The notes under the pieces: model-generated
Database searches by the model: none
Told to the model about the DNA's origin: nothing
What the model saw: the letters and a program-made list of their open reading frames with translations, nothing else
Shown here: positions 1 to 8,769 of the stretch, one piece after another
Position numbering within the stretch: position 1 is the stretch's first letter
Layout of the letters: every line of letters starts with the position of its first letter
Position numbers and translations under genes: made by a program
Assembly (NCBI RefSeq): GCF_051201625.1
Contig: NZ_CP179203.1
Coordinates: 868,001 to 932,000, forward strand
DNA length: 64,000 nucleotides
Source: Shimia sp051201625
GTDB lineage: Bacteria; Pseudomonadota; Alphaproteobacteria; Rhodobacterales; Rhodobacteraceae
Direction: 5' to 3'

Positions 1-73
1 GCGCGCCGGTTTAAGCTTTAGTGAAGGCTAGTGCGCTCACAGCGTCATCGTGACCTGATCAATTTAATTCAAA

Positions 74-481
74 TCAAGCGGGCTCCCAAATCTCCCATTT
101 TGCATTTCCCTCGGCATCAACGTCCCAAGTATACATGTGGGCTTTGCCATTCAACGAAGATAGAGATGGAGCCACTGTTTCAAAGATCACACAGCCGCGA
201 AATTCTATTCCTCCGTCTTCGGTCATGTTTCCACATCCGTTGGCCCTAAAGGTCGCAACCCCGTCTGCTGTCATTACAATTCCCGAATTTGGGCATTCTC
301 CTACCCACGAACCGTTAGAGATAACCTCTGATTGATATGTAGCTTCACACATGACGTCAGCACCAGCTAGTGTGCCGGAGCTTGTTGCCCGTACTTCCAT
401 CCTTGGCATGCCACCACCGTTTGATGGCAATGCTTTGTTGATACATTTAGCAGTCATTGAACCGACGTGTTTACCAAGCAT
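74..481 (-). CDS. Hypothetical protein (135 aa)
   Basis: I do not recognise this protein. It has no signal peptide or membrane segment. It is rich in Gly, Thr and Ser with several Cys residues (motifs such as GECPNSG and NGCGN), and the second half alternates charged and beta-prone residues, suggesting a small beta-rich domain. The ATG at 481 is preceded on the minus strand by a run of seven G followed by ATTACAA, a strong ribosome-binding site at normal distance, which supports a real gene over the overlapping plus-strand frames. It stands alone, with about 280 bases of non-coding sequence before the next gene. Confidence 0.6.
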   Translation of the reverse strand: MLGKHVGSMTAKCINKALPSNGGGMPRMEVRATSSGTLAGADVMCEATYQSEVISNGSWVGECPNSGIVMTADGVATFRANGCGNMTEDGGIEFRGCVIFETVAPSLSSLNGKAHMYTWDVDAEGNAKWEIWEPA

Positions 482-761
482 TTGTAATCCCCCCTTCGCA
501 TTGGATTGTGAAGCTTAACACCAAAACGCCCAAAATCCTAATTTGAGAAGATTTTCACCATGCCGAGTGAAATTTTGGTTGGGTGGCCTGAGGGTTTACG
601 TCAATACGCTAAACTTCTTGATCGCACAGCACTTCAGCCAACTGCAACCTCACTACAATCCCTCCTTGGTTGTATGGTTCATTCCTCAGTTTTCTTACGC
701 CAGGGCTGACCCAGTTCTGCAGGGTAGGATGAACTACCGTTTTGCTTGAAACATCACAATT
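482..761. other. Short intergenic, nothing recognised
   Basis: About 280 bases between the unknown 135-aa gene and the DUF4198 gene, both on the minus strand. A 68-codon plus-strand frame has no resemblance to a family. Presumed promoter region of the first gene. Confidence 0.3.
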
Positions 762-1568
762 TCAAGGTACGGCGAACGTCAAATTGGCCCAAAGACTTTC
801 CCATAAAAAAGGGCCACCGTACGCTGCGCTGTCGGTGGCAGGACGCAACACGACGGAGTCCAGCATGTAATGTGCTCCTGACTCTACGGGGATGGTCGCT
901 ATACCTGCAGAGTTAGTATCAACATTGAACACTTTAAGATTGCCCTCCGAGCCCCGCTGAAACACCTCAACTTGCGCTGATACTCTCGGTTTTCCATCGT
1001 AAAAAACCTTAACTCTGATCCCATCGGCCATGTTGCCAGTATAAGGGTTTTCGAGCGCTACAATTTCGGTTGGCAGTCCCATAAGCTCGTCGTTGCCTGC
1101 GCCGGTTCCAACCGCAATAAGCGACTTTGCATACCTTGAATAGACTTCACGCACATCTTCTTTCGGAAAGCCGTTAGCCAGATGTTCTTCAATAACCCAA
1201 CCTGCATCCTTGTGTGACAGAAAATTCACAAACTTCTTCCATGTATTCCACGTAATGGATTTATCGTTTGTTTGGTGTACTAGGATTAACAGGCCATCAC
1301 GTTCGGTTTGTAGCTTTACTGCTGGGCGATCCCCAACGACACCGATCACGTCTTCAGTTCTATTTTCCTGGAAATATTCAAACCGTTTGAAGTTGCGCGG
1401 AATAAAGGATTGTGACGCCCCTTCAAAATTTTGCCCTACGCGGAGGTGCGCCTCGACAACATCACCACTTTCAATTTGAAACGCGACGGGTTCAATCCAG
1501 AACTCATGGGACTTGGCTGGTAACGCAATACATGCGATTGAAAAGGCAGTTAGCAGGGTGGAGCGCAT
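762..1568 (-). CDS. DUF4198-type periplasmic protein
   Basis: The 268-aa product starts MRSTLLTAF, has a typical signal peptide (cleavage near AKS-HEFW), and then shows the HEFWIEP opening characteristic of DUF4198 proteins, which are often encoded beside metal-uptake genes. The C-terminal part (KVFYDGKPRVSAQVEVF, then a GIATIPVESGAHYM stretch) looks like the carboxypeptidase-regulatory/beta-sandwich half of the family. An upstream in-frame ATG at 1646 would add 26 residues before the signal peptide, so 1568 is preferred. That start codon overlaps the start codon of the divergent HupE/UreJ-like gene by two bases. A periplasmic metal-related role is inferred from family and neighbour. Confidence 0.75.
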   Translation of the reverse strand: MRSTLLTAFSIACIALPAKSHEFWIEPVAFQIESGDVVEAHLRVGQNFEGASQSFIPRNFKRFEYFQENRTEDVIGVVGDRPAVKLQTERDGLLILVHQTNDKSITWNTWKKFVNFLSHKDAGWVIEEHLANGFPKEDVREVYSRYAKSLIAVGTGAGNDELMGLPTEIVALENPYTGNMADGIRVKVFYDGKPRVSAQVEVFQRGSEGNLKVFNVDTNSAGIATIPVESGAHYMLDSVVLRPATDSAAYGGPFLWESLWANLTFAVP

Positions 1569-3012
1569 GAATATTTCTCTTTTATTGAGGACTAGCTTAA
1601 GAGTGATATTTGCAGTCGCACTGTCAAGCCTGATACAGGTAAGCACCTTGCACGCGCATGAGGTTCAACCCGGCGTCATTGACATTGAGTTTCAGTCTGG
1701 CGACATTGTTTCAATGTCTGTTGAATGGATCATCGAGGCTCCTGTTGCGGGAATTGACCTTGAAAACCTTGAAGACACCAACGCGTCGGACCTTGAAGAA
1801 GAATACATGCGCCTGCGGGCGCTACCTTCGACCGAGATGAAATCAGCATTTCTTTCAGCATGGCCAAATTTGCGTGAAAAACTTTACATTCGTGTAGGCG
1901 GAAGTTCCCTCGTGCCCGAACTCCGCAAAATCTCTATCCCGGGGGTCGGAAATGTCGACTTGCCACGTACCTCGGTTCTTCATCTCGTTGTTGAGCTTCC
2001 CAAAGGAGATACCCCTTTAACGATTGGGTGGAGTAAAGACCTCGGTCCGCTGATCGTCCGTCAACGTGTCGTCGAAGATGGCTACGCTGGTTTTCTGACG
2101 CCAGGTCAGGTCACTGACCCAATCCCGCGTGTAGGAAGTACCGAACAAGAGGCCTTCGACGCTTTTAAGGATTACACCCTTATCGGTTTCGACCACATTG
2201 TACCGCAAGGTCTCGATCATATCTTTTTCGTACTTGGTCTATTCTTCCTTTCGTTGAAACTTCGCCCACTGCTTTGGCAAGTTTCTGCCTTCACACTCGC
2301 TCATACGGTAACACTTGCGCTCGGCACACTGCATTTTGTGACTATCCCAGCCAGCATCGTCGAACCCCTTATTGCCGCATCGATTGTTTATGTCGGTGTT
2401 GAGAACCTATTGATGCGAGATTTGCCCCGATGGCGGCCTCTTGTAGTTTTTTGTTTTGGCCTCTTGCACGGACTCGGTTTTGCAAGTGTTCTACAGGATT
2501 TTGGGTTGGGCGCTGACCATTTCACGTTGAAACTAATCGGCTTCAATTTAGGCGTAGAGCTTGGGCAACTTGCTGTTATCACCGCTGCCTTTTTGGCCTT
2601 CGCCCTAACCTTCGGACATTATAAATGGTATCATAGACGGATCGCCGCGCCGGTCTCGGCCGCAATCGCCGTCATTGCCGCGTTCTGGGTTTTAGAGCGA
2701 ACCGGCATCGTTGCAAAAAATGGCACGTTTGGCCTATTCTCAACTTTGACTGAGGGTGGTTTCGCAACAACTCCTGTCCTAATCTCTGTTGCCTCCCTCG
2801 CGCTTTGCCAGACCCTTCTCGTACTCTTTATTTGTCGCGTTGACTGGCTGCGTGATGCAGTTGGTGTGACAACATCATTTATGTCATTTTTCGCTCTGGT
2901 TGCGACCTTCACTTCAGGCGCATGGATTGTCAGCATTACAATCACCGCCATTTGGGTTCTGGCGCTGCGTCTCCAATGCCTAAGTTTACACAGCCTTGAA
3001 AACCATTCGTGA
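1567..3012 (+). CDS. HupE/UreJ-family membrane protein
   Basis: The 481-aa product has an N-terminal signal or anchor (MNISLLLRTSLRVIF... to LHA-HEVQ), a periplasmic domain of about 180 residues, and then a hydrophobic C-terminal half opening with GFDHIVPQGLDHIFFV, the His/Asp-containing signature of the HupE/UreJ_2 family (candidate Ni/Co permeases). Several membrane helices follow, including LLHGLGFASVL with another conserved His. An upstream ATG at 1513 lies in frame, but the ATG at 1567 has AGGGTGGAG just before it and gives a clean signal sequence. It is divergent from and probably functionally paired with the DUF4198 protein. The metal substrate cannot be read from sequence. Confidence 0.8.
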   Translation: MNISLLLRTSLRVIFAVALSSLIQVSTLHAHEVQPGVIDIEFQSGDIVSMSVEWIIEAPVAGIDLENLEDTNASDLEEEYMRLRALPSTEMKSAFLSAWPNLREKLYIRVGGSSLVPELRKISIPGVGNVDLPRTSVLHLVVELPKGDTPLTIGWSKDLGPLIVRQRVVEDGYAGFLTPGQVTDPIPRVGSTEQEAFDAFKDYTLIGFDHIVPQGLDHIFFVLGLFFLSLKLRPLLWQVSAFTLAHTVTLALGTLHFVTIPASIVEPLIAASIVYVGVENLLMRDLPRWRPLVVFCFGLLHGLGFASVLQDFGLGADHFTLKLIGFNLGVELGQLAVITAAFLAFALTFGHYKWYHRRIAAPVSAAIAVIAAFWVLERTGIVAKNGTFGLFSTLTEGGFATTPVLISVASLALCQTLLVLFICRVDWLRDAVGVTTSFMSFFALVATFTSGAWIVSITITAIWVLALRLQCLSLHSLENHS

Positions 3013-3205
3013 AGATCACCTTGATCACTTGAACGGCTCTTCAAATCAGTCAGAGATGCAGGCTTTTTTTGTTTATTTCGCGTTAACGTTCTGCCTTTGG
3101 CTTCGGCATTTTGTCGAGCAATATTTCACATCATCCCACACTCTTTTCCATTTCTTGCGCCAAGAAAACGGTCTTTGACATACGAGACAGATTTTCTGTG
3201 GTAAA

Positions 3206-4738
3206 TCAGATTTCTTCATTTTCATCCAAAGCCGCAAAAAACCGGCCAGCGTCTTCTTTTATCGCTTGCCTCTTGCCACTATTCATTCGATTGAGTGTGT
3301 TAAAGACAAAGCCCATTCTTGGGTTTCCACTCAATTTAGGTGAGTTGCGTTCGATGAAATCCCAATAAAGATAATTAAAGGGACACGCTTTTGGTCCATT
3401 TTTTGTTGAGACCTTGTAATGGCAATCTCCGCAATAGTTGGACATTTTGTTGATGTAAGCACCGCTGGCAGCATAGGGTTTGGACGCCATGACGCCGCCA
3501 TCAGCGAAAAGAGCCATGCCGCTAACATTCGGCAATTCTACCCATTCGTAAGCGTCCGCATATACCGTTAGAAACCAGTCATTCACCTGTTTTGGATCAA
3601 GCCCCGCCAATAAGGCAAAATTGCCTAACACCATCAACCTTTGTATATGGTGGGAATACGCGTTTTCCTTCGTTTCAAGTACCGCTTGCCTGAGACAATT
3701 CATGCGTGTCTGGGCATTCCAATAGAATGCTGGCAATGCGCGATCTGCTTCAAGGAAGTTTGCTTGTTTGTATGAGGGCATTTTGAGCCAGTAGAGGCCA
3801 CGGACATACTCCCGCCAACCCAAGATTTGACGGATAAATCCCTCAACAGCATTAAGTGGCGCATTTCCCTTTCTGAACGCGGCCTCTGCTTTTTGAATGC
3901 ATTCCAAAGGCAACAGCAAACCACAATTTAAATACAAAGCAATAATGCTATGGTACATCCAAGGTTCGTTTTGGATCATCGCATCTTGATAGTCGCCGAA
4001 ACTCCCCAAACGGTTCTCGATAAATAAATCGAGCGCCTCTAGTGCATCATGTCTCGTAACCGCATAATAAAACGGTTCCAGATCCCCAAAGTGGTCTGCG
4101 AAGTTGGTGTCCACCAGTTGCATCACGTCCTGCGTTATTGCATCTGGCTCTAGCGTGAATGGCTTTGGAATATTTAAACCTGTTACGGGTGGTTTGCGAT
4201 TTTCGGAGTCAAAATTCCACTGCCCGCCTGCCGGACCATCGGGTTCCATCAAAACCGAATACCGCTTACGCATTTCGCGGTAAAAATATTCCATTCTGAG
4301 TTGTTTCCGCCCGTCGGCCCACTGCGCGAACTCGTGTTCGCTGGCCAAAAAGCGGTCATCGTTAAGAATTTCCACGGGGATGCCTAATTGGGCCGACCAG
4401 CTCTGTAGCTCTGAAAGAAGCCGGTACTCTCCCGGTGAGGTTACGATCACTTGATCTACCGGATGCGTTTTCATAATTCGCTGAACCTCACCAAGCAGTG
4501 AGCCGGAGTTATGCGACGCATCGTATTTAGTATATTTGACTGTGTAGCCTTCATCCATCAGCGACTGTGCGAAGTGCCGCATCGCTGCGAACAAAAACGC
4601 AATTTTCTTTTTATGATGCTTGACATACGTCGCTTCGGCTCTGACCTCAGCCATCAAAACAATGTCATCAATTCCTAGGTCGCGCAGCGAGGAAACCGAC
4701 TTATTAAGTTGATCCCCCAAGACTAAGCGTATTTTCAT
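3206..4738 (-). CDS. phrB: FeS bacterial cryptochrome / (6-4) photolyase
   Basis: The 510-aa product starts MKIRLVLGDQLN and belongs to the deoxyribodipyrimidine photolyase-related family (FeS-BCP, PhrB/CryB), flavoproteins that repair (6-4) photoproducts using light and carry a [4Fe-4S] cluster. Four Cys residues at about 348, 436, 439 and 452 (NCLRQ, YCGDC, KACPF) reproduce the spacing of the cluster ligands of Agrobacterium PhrB, offset by two. Length matches the family (about 507). The ATG at 4738 follows GGAAAGGG at good distance; the 36 upstream in-frame residues do not resemble the family. It is convergent with the HupE-like gene. A regulatory cryptochrome role as proposed for CryB is possible. 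Confidence 0.92.
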   Translation of the reverse strand: MKIRLVLGDQLNKSVSSLRDLGIDDIVLMAEVRAEATYVKHHKKKIAFLFAAMRHFAQSLMDEGYTVKYTKYDASHNSGSLLGEVQRIMKTHPVDQVIVTSPGEYRLLSELQSWSAQLGIPVEILNDDRFLASEHEFAQWADGRKQLRMEYFYREMRKRYSVLMEPDGPAGGQWNFDSENRKPPVTGLNIPKPFTLEPDAITQDVMQLVDTNFADHFGDLEPFYYAVTRHDALEALDLFIENRLGSFGDYQDAMIQNEPWMYHSIIALYLNCGLLLPLECIQKAEAAFRKGNAPLNAVEGFIRQILGWREYVRGLYWLKMPSYKQANFLEADRALPAFYWNAQTRMNCLRQAVLETKENAYSHHIQRLMVLGNFALLAGLDPKQVNDWFLTVYADAYEWVELPNVSGMALFADGGVMASKPYAASGAYINKMSNYCGDCHYKVSTKNGPKACPFNYLYWDFIERNSPKLSGNPRMGFVFNTLNRMNSGKRQAIKEDAGRFFAALDENEEI

Positions 4739-5143
4739 TGATCGCCCTTTCCAGAACCCTGGAAGCACATTTTGTTCTACAAGTATTCCGCGTTCCATGG
4801 TTATCCAGAGAATTACGCATGCAGAACGGGGACGGATCAGAGACAATGGAAACGAGGATGGCTTTTGGTAAAGCCAAGTATGGATGGATCACAATTTGCC
4901 GTTAATGTTTAGATTAGCTGATACCATTAAGATGCAGGAAAAATCGATCCTTTGGAAACCATTGCTAATGCCAGTAGCTTGTTGAAAGCGTGATAGTGGC
5001 TCAAGCCAAAATCTCTGGAATATTTCTATTGAATTTTTCGTTGTGGCTTGACTGATAAGTAGTGTTTGACTGGCCGGCACTTACTTGTGCGGTCGCGGTT
5101 TGTGGATAATTGTGATTTCAGAAAAGCTCGTTAAGCCGGAAGA
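4739..5143. other. Intergenic, nothing recognised
   Basis: About 400 bases between the photolyase start and the end of the GcvT-like gene. One minus-strand frame of 63 codons (4889-5080) is open but has no family resemblance and no convincing ribosome-binding site. I see no RNA gene, strong terminator or repeat. The part next to 4738 should hold the photolyase promoter. Confidence 0.4.
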
Positions 5144-6307
5144 CTACACCCCCTTAGACGCGACGATTTTTTTCTTAGGATCGTAAAATGGACGTTCAAC
5201 AATCGTTGCAGTTGCGGTCCTTGAATTGGTGACTACCTCAACTTCAGTTTGAAGTTCGATATACTCAATGCCGACGATTCCAAGGGCGATATTCTTTTCA
5301 AGCCTCGGAGAATAGACAGCTGATGTGACCAAGCCAATTTGTTCACCATCCTTTTTGACTGGCCAAAACTTTGTGTTGGGCTTGGTAAACGGTGCGCAAT
5401 CAATGATTAAGCCGATCTGGTTGCGGGTCACACCCTCTTTTTTAATACGTCGTAATGCAGATTTACCGATAAATTCGGCTTCCATATTGAGATTGACAAG
5501 CCGTTCGAGACCAAGCTCGAAGGGATTGGTGTTGATGTCTGCGTCAGCGTGGTACGAAAGCATTCCCCCCTCAATCCGGCGAATGGATGAAGTATGCCCA
5601 GGCTTAAGGCCAAATGGTAGGCCCGCCACCATGATCCGCTCCCACAGCTTATCGCCATGGGCGTTGTTGCAGAGATATATTTCGTAGCCTAATTCGCTCG
5701 ACCAACCGGTGCGTGATACGATTAACGGAATGCCTTCCAGCTCAACTTCGCGCATCCAGTAATACTTCAGGTCCATAATACTTTCGCCAAAAAGTTCTTG
5801 CATTATTAGGCCCGATTTAGGGCCCTGCAACTGAAGTGGTGAAACGTCCGGCTCGCAAATTTTCACATCGAGGTCTGCGAACACTGCTACGCCCTGCGCC
5901 CATAGAAGTATGTCGCTGTCCGCAAGTGAAATCCAAAAATGATTTTCTGCCAGACGCAGAAGAATTGGATCATTTAATATTCCGCCATCGGCATTGGTGA
6001 TCAGAATGTACTTACACTGACCCACGGCCATCTTGGATAGATCGCGCGGGGTTAACATCTGAACAAATTTTGCTGCATCCGGTCCAGTGATCTCAACCTG
6101 TCGCTCAACAGCTACATCACAAAGGATCGCATCATTGACAAGATTCCAGAAATTTTCTTCAGGGTCGCCAAAGTCACGCGGTATATACATGTGATTGTAA
6201 ACAGAATAGCTTTTGGCCCCCCAACGCACAGTTGCGTCAAAAAAGGGAGATTTTCGTATCTGCGTTCCGAAGCCAAAATCGTCTTTTTGTGCCATACTTT
6301 CAACCAT
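5144..6307 (-). CDS. GcvT-family tetrahydrofolate-dependent protein, DmdA-like
   Basis: The 387-aa protein shows the GcvT/aminomethyltransferase fold throughout: SVYNHMYIPRDF, DVAVERQVEITGPDAAKF, GGILNDPILLRL, the HFWISLADSD segment, SPLQLQGPKSG, then a C-terminal barrel ending near residue 375. These features are shared with DMSP demethylase DmdA, which transfers a methyl group from DMSP to tetrahydrofolate, and with related GcvT paralogues in marine bacteria. From memory the text is closer to the DmdA-like paralogue group (KYYWMREVELEGIPLIV) than to verified DmdA, so the substrate is open. ATG 6307 has AGGCGA upstream; a second in-frame ATG at 6295 is also possible. It follows an Lrp-type regulator on the same strand, which may control it. 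Confidence 0.75.
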   Translation of the reverse strand: MVESMAQKDDFGFGTQIRKSPFFDATVRWGAKSYSVYNHMYIPRDFGDPEENFWNLVNDAILCDVAVERQVEITGPDAAKFVQMLTPRDLSKMAVGQCKYILITNADGGILNDPILLRLAENHFWISLADSDILLWAQGVAVFADLDVKICEPDVSPLQLQGPKSGLIMQELFGESIMDLKYYWMREVELEGIPLIVSRTGWSSELGYEIYLCNNAHGDKLWERIMVAGLPFGLKPGHTSSIRRIEGGMLSYHADADINTNPFELGLERLVNLNMEAEFIGKSALRRIKKEGVTRNQIGLIIDCAPFTKPNTKFWPVKKDGEQIGLVTSAVYSPRLEKNIALGIVGIEYIELQTEVEVVTNSRTATATIVERPFYDPKKKIVASKGV

Positions 6308-6454
6308 TTTGCACGTCGCCTGAAAGGCAACGGAAACGTATTATTGGCTGCAAGCTTACTTTAAAATGGCAAAGGGTGATGGACTGAAAATACCCAGGCT
6401 GGCGACCAATAGGACTGTTTTTCGACTAAATTAAGGCTAATCGGACTTAAGTGG

Positions 6455-6946
6455 CTATTTGATATTTTTCATGACCAATTGCGTCAGATTGGGCTGGCTG
6501 TGCTTAATCTGTCGGGTTGCGATGTATGTCATGTAACGGTCAATCGCGAGATCGGCGCTCAGCATCTCGTCCATGAGAATTTGAAAAGCTGAAAGGCTTG
6601 GTGCTGTAATTTTCATCACGTAATCCATTCCGCCACCTGTAGAGATGCAATCGATCACTTCATCGCGGTCATTGATATAGGACTCAAAGCGTTCAAAATC
6701 TGATTTGCGATGATGCTTGAGTGAGACGGTTACAACCACTTGCGTGAATTCGGTAATACGATCGAGTGCCAGTTCTGCCTGATAGCCGCGTATGTAGCCC
6801 TCAGACTTTAAACGCTCGAGACGGGTCCAGCATGGCGTTGGTGAAAGGTTCACGAGTTCTGCAAGCCGTGCCTTGCTGAGTTGCCCGTGCTGCTGAACAG
6901 CACTGAGGATACGAATGTCTGTGCTATCGAGGACCTTTTTATTCAT
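6455..6946 (-). CDS. Lrp/AsnC-family transcriptional regulator
   Basis: The 163-aa product has an N-terminal winged helix-turn-helix (LDSTDIRILSAVQQHG ... LAELVNLSPTPCWTRLERLKSEG) and a C-terminal RAM/ligand-binding domain (VVVTVSLKHH through the G-rich CISTGGGMDYVMKI). Length and layout are standard for the Lrp family, which binds DNA as dimers to octamers and usually senses amino acids. It lies 147 bases upstream of the GcvT/DmdA-like gene on the same strand, so control of that gene is a reasonable inference. Start ATG at 6946 matches the family N-terminus. Confidence 0.93.
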   Translation of the reverse strand: MNKKVLDSTDIRILSAVQQHGQLSKARLAELVNLSPTPCWTRLERLKSEGYIRGYQAELALDRITEFTQVVVTVSLKHHRKSDFERFESYINDRDEVIDCISTGGGMDYVMKITAPSLSAFQILMDEMLSADLAIDRYMTYIATRQIKHSQPNLTQLVMKNIK

Positions 6947-7365
6947 GTATTTCCAACTTTCACGGAGCCAAAAAATTTGCCGTTTTAGTCCGTCCAGCAG
7001 TAGCTCTTGGAACCAAATATGGCTTTAATATATGGTTTTTGGCATTTCTTTTCCGACCAAATTCCGTGCAATTACGCCGCCAGCATCTGTACTGCTTGGC
7101 CGTAACACGAGAAATGGTCAGCCTGCACTGGCGAGTATCGATTGCCGAGAGGTAGTTTCAAAGAAGATTGATGCTACACATCCTCGAATCTTACTTACGC
7201 ATTCTGCATTCAGATAATTTTGTTTAAAAATGTGACGTTTGCTTCGCAGTAAATCCGTCGCATAATCAGACCAGCTACAAGCACCAGATTCTTTATTTGA
7301 TCACCCTGTCATCTGGTTCAAAATCTCCGACGACGAACAATTGGTTCAGGCTCAAAGGACACTTA
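6947..7365. other. Divergent promoter region, no gene seen
   Basis: About 420 bases between the Lrp-type regulator and uxaC, transcribed away from each other. A 61-codon plus-strand frame at 7032-7217 has no family resemblance and is judged spurious. No hairpin terminator or clear operator palindrome was found by eye. It must contain the promoters of both flanking genes. Confidence 0.4.
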
Positions 7366-8769
7366 ATGGCACTTGATCCAGATAGACTTTTTCCGATTGA
7401 GCCTGCTCCAAGACAGTTCGCTCGCGACCTATATGACACTGTTTCGCATCTGCCGATCATAAGCCCGCACGGCCATACCGATCCCAGGTGGTTTGCTGAA
7501 AATGGACACTTTGTTGATCCTGCTCAGCTTTTTGTTACGCCGGATCATTACGTCTTCAGGATGCTTCTGTCACAGGGCATACCACTCGAATCTCTGGGAG
7601 TGCCTGGCGTAGATGGCGGGGAAGTCGAGACGGACGGCCGTAAGATTTGGCACCTTTTTGCAAAAAACTATTATCTTTTTCGGGCGACGCCATCTAAAAT
7701 TTGGATAGACCACAGTTTCGAACATGTATTCGGATTGCAGGAACCATTCTCTCTTGAGACAGCCGATACATTCTATGATCATATCTCGGATTGCCTGTGT
7801 CAGGATGCGTTCCGTCCGCGAAGTTTGTTTGATAAGTTTGGAATTGAAGTTCTTAGCACAACGGAAAGTGCAACTGATCCTCTGAAGTGGCACAAAGCAA
7901 TCCAATCTTCGGAATGGGATGGCCGAGTAATTACCGCCTATCGCCCCGACACTGTAATTGATCCGGAGTTTGAGGGATTTACGGGTAACGTTGCCGTTTT
8001 GGGTGAGATTACAGGCGAGAACACGGATACATGGGATGGATATTTGGCGGCCCATCGCACACGCCGGGCGTTTTTCAAGCTACATGGCGCGACGTCCTCT
8101 GATCATGGGCACCCCTCCGCACGCACCGAAAATTTGTCTCAAGTCGATGCTGCGGAATTATTTTCCAAGGCATTATCTGGCGGTTGCACACCGGAGGAGG
8201 CTGATGCTTTTCGCGGGCATATGCTCACTGAAATGGCCCGAATGAGCATCGATGATGGCCTAGTAATGCAAATTCATCCAGGATCATTTCGAAATCACTC
8301 AAGCTCCATTCTATCCCGATTTGGAAGGGATAAAGGGTTAGATATCCCAACCCGTACCGATTATGTTCGCGCTCTGCGGCCTTTGCTGGATGCGTTCGGA
8401 ACTGACCCGCGGCTGAGTGTAATCGTGTTTACTTTGGATGAAACAACATTGTCGCGCGAACTGGCGCCATTGGCGGGTGTCTATCCGGTTCTCAAACTCG
8501 GGCCGCCTTGGTGGTTTTTTGACAGCCCCGAGGGGATGATGCGTTTTCGGGAGCTAACTACTGAGACCGCAGGGTTTTATAACACGGTTGGATTTAATGA
8601 TGACACGCGGGCTCTGTGTTCAATCCCGTCTCGTCACGATATGGCGCGAAGAATTGACTGTGCTTATCTTGCCAAGCTTGTCTGCACAGGGCGTCTATCC
8701 GAGTTGGAGGCATTGGACTTAGCTCACGACCTTTCCTACGGTCTTGCCAAGAGGGCTTATCGACTGTGA
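7366..8769 (+). CDS. uxaC: Glucuronate (uronate) isomerase
   Basis: The 467-aa product matches the UxaC family in length and in motifs: ISPHGHTDPRWF (metal-binding HxH near the N-terminus), HSFEHVFG, LSTTESATDP, FKLHGATSSDH and LKLGPPWWFFDSPEGM, and NDDTRALCSIPSRHD at the C-terminus. It isomerises D-glucuronate to D-fructuronate (or galacturonate to tagaturonate) in the cytoplasm. The start at 7366 is chosen because AAAGGA precedes it at seven bases and MALDPDRLFP is the family start; a longer in-frame start at 7297 exists. Its stop overlaps the GTG start of the next gene, implying coupled translation with the fructuronate reductase. Confidence 0.95.
   Translation: MALDPDRLFPIEPAPRQFARDLYDTVSHLPIISPHGHTDPRWFAENGHFVDPAQLFVTPDHYVFRMLLSQGIPLESLGVPGVDGGEVETDGRKIWHLFAKNYYLFRATPSKIWIDHSFEHVFGLQEPFSLETADTFYDHISDCLCQDAFRPRSLFDKFGIEVLSTTESATDPLKWHKAIQSSEWDGRVITAYRPDTVIDPEFEGFTGNVAVLGEITGENTDTWDGYLAAHRTRRAFFKLHGATSSDHGHPSARTENLSQVDAAELFSKALSGGCTPEEADAFRGHMLTEMARMSIDDGLVMQIHPGSFRNHSSSILSRFGRDKGLDIPTRTDYVRALRPLLDAFGTDPRLSVIVFTLDETTLSRELAPLAGVYPVLKLGPPWWFFDSPEGMMRFRELTTETAGFYNTVGFNDDTRALCSIPSRHDMARRIDCAYLAKLVCTGRLSELEALDLAHDLSYGLAKRAYRL

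Noticed and set aside
4889..5080. 63-codon minus-strand frame
   Set aside because: No ribosome-binding site, no motif, and composition like random DNA.
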